Below, one piece after another: positions 1-5,306 of a stretch of DNA of 5,306 nucleotides (positions are counted from its first letter, which is position 1; each line of letters starts with the position of its first letter). Below the pieces are notes generated by a model that did no database searches, was not told the origin of the DNA, and saw only the letters and a list, made by a program, of their open reading frames with translations. Made by a program: the position numbers and the translations under genes. The stretch is from Thermoplasmatota archaeon (GTDB taxonomy: Bacteria; Pseudomonadota; Gammaproteobacteria; Burkholderiales; Thiobacillaceae), in NCBI GenBank assembly GCA_023475455.1, contig JAMCVR010000160.1:1-5306 (forward strand), read 5' to 3'.

Positions 1-1
1 T

Positions 2-193
2 CTGGTCGGCGCCGAAATTCTCGACCCCGAATCGCGCGAATGGGTGATTTCCGGGCTGATGGCGCTGGGCGGCGAGGACATCGAGCCCGACCATGTGCGC
101 TGGATGACGCTGATCGTGCTGTGGAGCCGCGGGCTGATCGAACATTTCACGCACTTGGAAGACATGCTGCTGAACCACGAGCCGGGACGTCTA

Positions 194-196
<3 letters not shown>
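2..196 (+). pseudogene. smg: Smg (DUF494) family protein, C-terminal fragment fused to TopA
   Basis: About 65 codons, open at the left edge, read LVGAEILDPESREW..., then MALGGEDIEPDHVRWMTLIVLW and end in HLEDMLLNHEPGRLH. This matches the C-terminal half of Smg/DUF494 proteins as I know them: a REWVI-type helix, a MAL..EDIE..H.RW segment, the hydrophobic LIVLW stretch and an acidic MEELL-like end finishing in LH. Family members are roughly 150 residues, so less than half is visible. The exact function of Smg is unknown; in betaproteobacteria the gene commonly sits between dprA and topA. An Smg protein normally stops right after this LH. Here the stop is missing and the frame continues at 197 into TopA sequence (LDSHKNNQPFTARLTHF), so the gene is joined in frame to a truncated topA. 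The family call rests on remembered sequence patterns; the fusion is read directly. Confidence 0.72.
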
Positions 197-2726
<2,530 letters not shown>

Positions 2727-2730
<4 letters not shown>

Positions 2731-3125
2731 GCGCGCCCCCCAGCCTGCTCATGGTCAGCGCCTTCATCGGCACGGCCGGCTACAAGAAGCTGTATCAGGA
2801 ACTGGGCTACGCCGCCGTCACCGAATGGTCGGAGCGCCGCGCCATCAGCCTGGTGCGCAAGTCCCCGCCTGCCGTCATCGTGGCGGATTTTTACCACCAG
2901 ACGGATTTCCGCGACCGCCTGTCCAACCTGGAATCCCTGCTGGCCACGGCGCAAAGCGCGCCCGGCACCCGCATCCTGGTCTTCTACGAAGCCGCCCACC
3001 AGGCCGCGCTCGACAAGGTCCGCGCCCGCCTGCGAATCGATGCCGCGCTGACGCTGCCCGTGCAGGAAGAGCAGTTGCGCGCCATTCTGCAGGCCTGGCG
3101 GGAAAACACGCCCGCATCGGCTTGA
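2727..3125 (+). CDS. Receiver-like (CheY-fold) protein of unknown function, 132 aa
   Basis: The start ATG at 2727 overlaps the topA stop as ATGA, so translation is probably coupled; no clear ribosome binding site precedes it, as expected for coupling. I do not recognise a named gene. The predicted alternation of strands and helices is that of a response-regulator receiver: strand LLMVSAF (7-13), helix about 18-27, strand AAVTEW, helix 36-47, strand AVIVADF (49-55), helix 64-76, strand RILVFYE (82-88), helix 91-102, strand ALTLPV (107-112), helix 114-124. Asp54 sits at the end of the third strand, where receivers carry the phospho-accepting Asp. The acidic pair after strand 1 is absent (SAF) and the usual Lys-Pro after strand 5 is Leu-Pro, so phosphorylation looks doubtful. 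No output domain, signal peptide or membrane segment is visible. The gene is intact; its last 31 codons are copied again at 3688-3783. Confidence 0.75.
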
Positions 3126-3186
3126 TGCGAAATCCGGCTTTCCGGGGACGGGCGCCGTTTTAAGGAAGCTCGAACAAGCCGTCGTC

Positions 3187-3206
3187 ACCCCGGCGAATGC
3201 CGGGGT
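3187..3206. repeat. GC-rich palindrome of a dispersed proteobacterial type (copy 1)
   Basis: The arms ACCCCGGC and GCCGGGGT pair perfectly over 8 bp around a GAAT loop. The surrounding string (gtcgtcaccccggc and gccggggtccag) closely resembles short interspersed palindromes found in many copies in proteobacterial genomes, which give the spurious peptide WTPAFAGVT when read on the minus strand. Lying between a gene end and the next promoter, it could fold in RNA and act as a transcript-end or stability element, but there is no U-run directly after it. Function is inferred; the palindrome is seen directly. Confidence 0.7.
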
Positions 3207-3217
3207 CCAGATAGCCA

Positions 3218-3239
3218 AAAAGACGTGATCGCATCTATT
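3218..3239. promoter_or_regulatory. Candidate HipB operator O1 (copy 1)
   Basis: Imperfect inverted repeat AAAAGACG-N6-CATCTATT, with 6 of 8 arm positions complementary. It shares the GAYG-N6-CATC core and 22-bp size with two further sites exactly 50 and 100 bp downstream. This is the most upstream and most degenerate of the three. Binding by HipB is inferred from position and symmetry. Confidence 0.5.
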
Positions 3240-3267
3240 GTAAATGGCTCGCCGATTTCCCTGCCAA

Positions 3268-3289
3268 TAAAGATGCCATCACATCTTTA
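3268..3289. promoter_or_regulatory. Candidate HipB operator O2 (copy 1)
   Basis: Perfect inverted repeat TAAAGATG-N6-CATCTTTA. The arms extend to 9 bp if 3267 and 3290 are included. It lies just upstream of the candidate -35 box (3293-3298). The long arms with a fixed 6-bp centre suit a homodimeric helix-turn-helix protein such as HipB, whose E. coli relative binds several similar palindromes upstream of its operon. The HipB assignment is inferred. Confidence 0.65.
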
Positions 3290-3292
3290 TCG

Positions 3293-3320
3293 TTGCGCAT
3301 TATTCTTCCTCGTCTAAAAT
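3293..3320 (+). promoter_or_regulatory. Candidate sigma70-type promoter of hipB (copy 1)
   Basis: TTGCGC (3293-3298) and TAAAAT (3315-3320) are spaced by 16 bp and would start transcription near 3327, about 24 bases before the ATG at 3351. The -10 box overlaps operator O3 and the -35 box directly follows O2, an arrangement that fits autorepression. The -35 is a partial match, so the assignment is tentative. Confidence 0.45.
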
Positions 3321-3339
3321 AGATGCTCTCGCATATATT
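3318..3339. promoter_or_regulatory. Candidate HipB operator O3 (copy 1)
   Basis: Inverted repeat AATAGATG-N6-CATATATT, with 7 of 8 arm positions complementary and the same 6-bp centre as O1 and O2. It overlaps the end of the candidate -10 box (3315-3320) and the predicted start of transcription, so a bound protein would block RNA polymerase. It ends 11 bases before the hipB ATG. Confidence 0.6.
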
Positions 3340-3350
3340 TGACTGGCGCC

Positions 3351-3662
3351 ATGCACATCCCTATCAAGTCCCCCAAAGACCTCGGCCTCATCATCCGGGC
3401 GAGCCGGCGCATACAAAAACTCCGCCTGGATGACGTGTCCGGCAGCGCCGGCGTTGGCCATGTATTCACGCGCGACGTGGAGCACGGCAAGGAAACCGTT
3501 CAACTCGGGCGCGTCATGAAGCTGCTTGAGGAACTGGGCATCGAGCTGCTTGCCGACATGCCCGACGAAGCCATGGCGGAGCTTGCCCGCCTTCAGGCAA
3601 CCGGGCTGCGCCCGCTCAAGCGGCGCGCCGACCGGGCGTCGGCCATGGACGGCGAGAAATGA
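3351..3662 (+). CDS. hipB: HipB-like antitoxin, Xre-family helix-turn-helix protein (copy 1)
   Basis: A 103-residue protein starting MHIPIKSPKDLGLIIRAS. Residues about 11-70 form a Cro/C1-type helix-turn-helix domain: LGLIIRASRRIQKL, then RLDDVSGSAG as the positioning helix, VGHVFTRDVEHGK in the recognition-helix region, and VQLGRVMKLLEELGIELL closing the fold. The basic tail (RPLKRRADRASAMDGEK) follows. HipB antitoxins bind their own operators and hold the HipA kinase inactive. The size is usual for the family. I chose ATG 3351; a TTG at 3339 in the same frame would add MTGA but overlaps operator O3 and lies very close to the likely transcription start. No strong ribosome binding site is visible. 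The stop overlaps a hipA start (ATGA, 3659-3662), but in this copy hipA is cut off after ten codons, so this hipB stands without a working partner directly behind it. Confidence 0.88.
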   Translation: MHIPIKSPKDLGLIIRASRRIQKLRLDDVSGSAGVGHVFTRDVEHGKETVQLGRVMKLLEELGIELLADMPDEAMAELARLQATGLRPLKRRADRASAMDGEK

Positions 3663-3709
3663 CCGACCGCGAGCTTGAAGTATCGACCTGCGAATCGATG
3701 CCGCGCTGA
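3659..3709 (+). pseudogene. hipA: Truncated 5' fragment of hipA at the duplication junction
   Basis: ATG overlapping the hipB stop opens the same ten codons as the full hipA (MTDRELEVST). The duplication junction after 3688 then brings in receiver-gene DNA in another frame, giving CESMPR and a stop at 3707-3709. The 16-residue product has no kinase part and is a by-product of the rearrangement. Confidence 0.9.
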
Positions 3710-3783
3710 CGCTGCCCGTGCAGGAAGAGCAGTTGCGCGCCATTCTGCAGGCCTGGCGGGAAAACACGCCCGCATCGGCTTGA
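3688..3783 (+). pseudogene. 3' fragment of the receiver-like gene, copied by the duplication
   Basis: This repeats the last 31 codons (LRIDAALTLPVQEEQL... to TPASA and stop) of the gene at 2727-3125. It has no start codon or first four strands of the fold and is not in frame with the hipA fragment before it, so no product is expected. Confidence 0.9.
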
Positions 3784-3844
3784 TGCGAAATCCGGCTTTC
3801 CGGGGACGGGCGCCGTTTTAAGGAAGCTCGAACAAGCCGTCGTC

Positions 3845-3864
3845 ACCCCGGCGAATGCCGGGGT
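3845..3864. repeat. GC-rich palindrome of a dispersed proteobacterial type (copy 2)
   Basis: Same 8-bp arms and GAAT loop as at 3187-3206, present here only because the 658-bp unit is duplicated. Confidence 0.7.
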
Positions 3865-3875
3865 CCAGATAGCCA

Positions 3876-3897
3876 AAAAGACGTGATCGCATCTATT
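3876..3897. promoter_or_regulatory. Candidate HipB operator O1 (copy 2)
   Basis: Duplicate of the 3218-3239 site, AAAAGACG-N6-CATCTATT. Confidence 0.5.
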
Positions 3898-3925
3898 GTA
3901 AATGGCTCGCCGATTTCCCTGCCAA

Positions 3926-3947
3926 TAAAGATGCCATCACATCTTTA
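3926..3947. promoter_or_regulatory. Candidate HipB operator O2 (copy 2)
   Basis: Duplicate of the perfect inverted repeat at 3268-3289, TAAAGATG-N6-CATCTTTA, directly upstream of the second candidate promoter. Confidence 0.65.
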
Positions 3948-3950
3948 TCG

Positions 3951-3978
3951 TTGCGCATTATTCTTCCTCGTCTAAAAT
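3951..3978 (+). promoter_or_regulatory. Candidate sigma70-type promoter of hipB-hipA (copy 2)
   Basis: TTGCGC (3951-3956), 16-bp spacer, TAAAAT (3973-3978). This is the copy that would drive the complete hipB-hipA pair, starting near 3985. Confidence 0.45.
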
Positions 3979-3997
3979 AGATGCTCTCGCATATATT
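3976..3997. promoter_or_regulatory. Candidate HipB operator O3 (copy 2)
   Basis: Duplicate of 3318-3339, AATAGATG-N6-CATATATT, overlapping the second -10 box and ending 11 bases before the second hipB ATG. Confidence 0.6.
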
Positions 3998-4008
3998 TGA
4001 CTGGCGCC

Positions 4009-4320
4009 ATGCACATCCCTATCAAGTCCCCCAAAGACCTCGGCCTCATCATCCGGGCGAGCCGGCGCATACAAAAACTCCGCCTGGATGACGTGTCCGG
4101 CAGCGCCGGCGTTGGCCATGTATTCACGCGCGACGTGGAGCACGGCAAGGAAACCGTTCAACTCGGGCGCGTCATGAAGCTGCTTGAGGAACTGGGCATC
4201 GAGCTGCTTGCCGACATGCCCGACGAAGCCATGGCGGAGCTTGCCCGCCTTCAGGCAACCGGGCTGCGCCCGCTCAAGCGGCGCGCCGACCGGGCGTCGG
4301 CCATGGACGGCGAGAAATGA
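4009..4320 (+). CDS. hipB: HipB-like antitoxin, Xre-family helix-turn-helix protein (copy 2)
   Basis: Encodes the same 103 residues as 3351-3662, with the helix-turn-helix at about residues 11-70. This is the copy coupled to the complete toxin: its stop overlaps the hipA start as ATGA (4317-4320), the usual antitoxin-first order of hipBA operons, in which coupled translation keeps antitoxin and toxin in proportion. HipB is expected to dimerise, bind the upstream palindromes and sequester HipA. The in-frame TTG at 3997 is a less likely start because it lies in operator O3. Only the duplication makes this a second gene; before it there would have been one hipB. Confidence 0.9.
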   Translation: MHIPIKSPKDLGLIIRASRRIQKLRLDDVSGSAGVGHVFTRDVEHGKETVQLGRVMKLLEELGIELLADMPDEAMAELARLQATGLRPLKRRADRASAMDGEK

Positions 4321-5306
4321 CCGACCGCGAGCTTGAAGTATCGACCAACGGTCGCGTCATCGGCCGTCTGCGCGAAGCGGCCAACATGTGGGAATTCGCC
4401 TATGCGCCGGCATGGTCGTCGGCCGAAAGCGCGTTCGATCTTTCGCCGGCGCTGCCCCGCAGCCAGCCCGTGCACACCGATGGCGGGTCGAGCCGGCCGG
4501 TTCAGTGGTACTTCGACAACCTGCTGCCGGAAGAAAACCTGCGCATGGTCCTGGCAAAGGAGGCGAGGATCGAGGCGGAGGACGCTTTCGGGCTGCTGGC
4601 CCACTTCGGCGCCGAATCGGCCGGATCGCTGGATCTTCGCGTGCCCGACACGCCGGCCAATACGGCGCGTGGCTTGCGCTCCCTGACGCTGAAGGCCCTT
4701 GGCCGGCGTATCGAAAACCTGCCGCGGGACTCGCTGCTGAAGGACGCCCCCAAGCGCATGTCGCTCGCCGGCGCCCAGCACAAGATGCTCGTGGTCCTGA
4801 AGGATGGCGAGCTGTTCGAGCCCGTTGGCGACACCCCGTCCACCCACATCCTGAAGCCGAACCACGTTTCGGATGACTATCGGGCCTCCGTGATGAACGA
4901 ATACTTCATCATGCGGCTTGCCAAAGCGGTCGGGCTCGACGTGCCGGCTGTGCACAAGCGCTACGTCCCGCAGCCGATCTACATCGTCGACCGCTTCGAC
5001 CGCACGGGGAACGACCCGGTGGCGCGCATCCACGTCATCGATACCTGCCAGTTGCTGAACAAGTCGCGCGCGTTCAAATACACGGCCGCCAACATCGATG
5101 CGCTGTCGGCTGCGATCGGCCATTGCCGGGCCAAGGCCGCTGCACGCCTTCAGCTGTATCGCTGGACGGTCTTCAACGCGCTCGTCGGCAACGGCGATAA
5201 CCACCTGAAGAACCTCTCCTTCATCGTAAAGCCCGAAGGCATCAACGTCGCGCCGGCCTACGACCTGTTGAGCACAGCGGTTTACTCGACCCGTGCCATG
5301 GCCAAT
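4317..5306 (+). CDS. hipA: HipA-like serine/threonine kinase toxin, 3' end outside the window
   Basis: An open frame of 330 codons from ATG 4317 with no stop before the right edge; E. coli HipA has 440 residues, so roughly three quarters is present. HipA toxins are kinases; the E. coli protein phosphorylates glutamyl-tRNA synthetase and halts translation. The N-terminal subdomain (1-110) includes PVQWYFDNLLPEE (61-73). The Ser loop RMSLAGAQHKM (147-157) places Ser149 at the site of the inhibitory autophosphorylated Ser150 of E. coli. Kinase-core motifs follow: STHILKP (175-181) with ATP-binding Lys180, IVDRFDR (223-229), the catalytic loop GNGDNHLKN (291-299) with Asp294 and Asn299, and the metal-binding YDLLST (315-320) with Asp316. 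All key residues visible are kept, so an active toxin is likely if the missing end is intact. Translation is coupled to hipB copy 2. The cellular target here is unknown and cannot be read from sequence. Confidence 0.93.
   Translation, partial: MTDRELEVSTNGRVIGRLREAANMWEFAYAPAWSSAESAFDLSPALPRSQPVHTDGGSSRPVQWYFDNLLPEENLRMVLAKEARIEAEDAFGLLAHFGAESAGSLDLRVPDTPANTARGLRSLTLKALGRRIENLPRDSLLKDAPKRMSLAGAQHKMLVVLKDGELFEPVGDTPSTHILKPNHVSDDYRASVMNEYFIMRLAKAVGLDVPAVHKRYVPQPIYIVDRFDRTGNDPVARIHVIDTCQLLNKSRAFKYTAANIDALSAAIGHCRAKAAARLQLYRWTVFNALVGNGDNHLKNLSFIVKPEGINVAPAYDLLSTAVYSTRAMAN

Larger units (their letters stand above)
3126..3350 (+). promoter_or_regulatory. Intergenic control region of hipB (copy 1)
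   Basis: This 225-bp stretch separates the receiver-like gene from hipB and turns clearly AT-rich after about 3210, unlike its neighbours. Just after the receiver stop, two small stems (ccgg-cttt-ccgg at 3134-3145; acgg-gcg-ccgt at 3148-3158 followed by ttt) could weakly terminate transcription, but both are short. A longer GC palindrome lies at 3187-3206, followed by three spaced inverted repeats and a candidate promoter, listed separately. I see no coding sequence on either strand that I would support. Confidence 0.7.
3784..4008 (+). promoter_or_regulatory. Intergenic control region of hipB (copy 2)
   Basis: Identical copy of 3126-3350. It carries a second GC palindrome at 3845-3864, the candidate promoter (TTGCGC at 3951-3956, TAAAAT at 3973-3978) and all three candidate operators. 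It gives the hipB-hipA pair downstream a complete promoter of its own. No gene is supported on either strand. Confidence 0.7.
3031..4346 (+). repeat. Exact 658-bp tandem duplication spanning the receiver 3' end, hipB and the hipA start
   Basis: Bases 3031-3688 are repeated as 3689-4346 at a constant offset of 658, with no difference found on reading. A two-base cc (3029-3030, 3687-3688, 4345-4346) is the only homology at the junction; outside it the sequences diverge (3028 g versus 3686 a, 3689 t versus 4347 a). Each unit holds the last 31 codons of the receiver-like gene, the intergenic palindrome, three candidate operators, the promoter region, complete hipB and ten codons of hipA. The result is two hipB genes and one complete hipA start. 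Confidence 0.97.

Noticed and set aside
3134..3161. Rho-independent terminator after the receiver-like gene
   Set aside because: The stems are only 4-5 bp and the T-run is only three to four bases, too weak to list as a terminator.
4388..4876. Plus-strand open frames at 4333-4686 and 4388-4876
   Set aside because: They are out-of-frame shadows of hipA, which is open from 4317 to the window end and carries the conserved motifs.
4251..5204. Minus-strand open frame of 317 codons opposite hipA
   Set aside because: It lies antisense to a frame that contains every HipA kinase motif, and shows no domain of its own.

Overview
The window is GC-rich, and its gene order and protein sequences point to a betaproteobacterium (inference). 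The 3' end of smg (DUF494) lies directly before topA, a common order in that class, and TopA has the class-typical Lys/Ala-rich tail. I see no tRNA, rRNA, CRISPR array or transposase.

Layout. Positions 2-196 encode the C-terminal end of an Smg-family protein. Its reading frame runs without a stop into a DNA topoisomerase I (TopA) that lacks its whole N-terminal TOPRIM part. TopA continues to 2730 but is broken by an exact 536-bp tandem duplication (1079-1614 = 1615-2150), which shifts the frame. A 132-residue receiver-like protein (2727-3125) overlaps the topA stop by ATGA. An AT-rich intergenic region follows, with a dispersed-type GC palindrome and three related inverted repeats exactly 50 bp apart. 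Next comes a hipB-type antitoxin gene (3351-3662). A second exact tandem duplication, 658 bp long (3031-3688 = 3689-4346), then repeats the end of the receiver gene, the regulatory region, hipB and the first ten codons of hipA. The full hipA kinase-toxin gene starts at 4317 and runs off the right edge.

How it fits together. Without the rearrangements this would be a simple row: smg, topA, a receiver-like gene translationally coupled to topA, then an autoregulated hipB-hipA toxin-antitoxin operon. HipB is expected to neutralise HipA and, with HipA, to bind the inverted repeats and repress the operon.

The most striking point is the number of rearrangements in 5.3 kb: one apparent deletion fusion and two perfect tandem duplications, all with junction homology of only a few bases. 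Since topA is normally needed for growth, assembly error must be excluded before a biological reading. The best new biological signal independent of this is the evenly spaced operator triplet before hipB.
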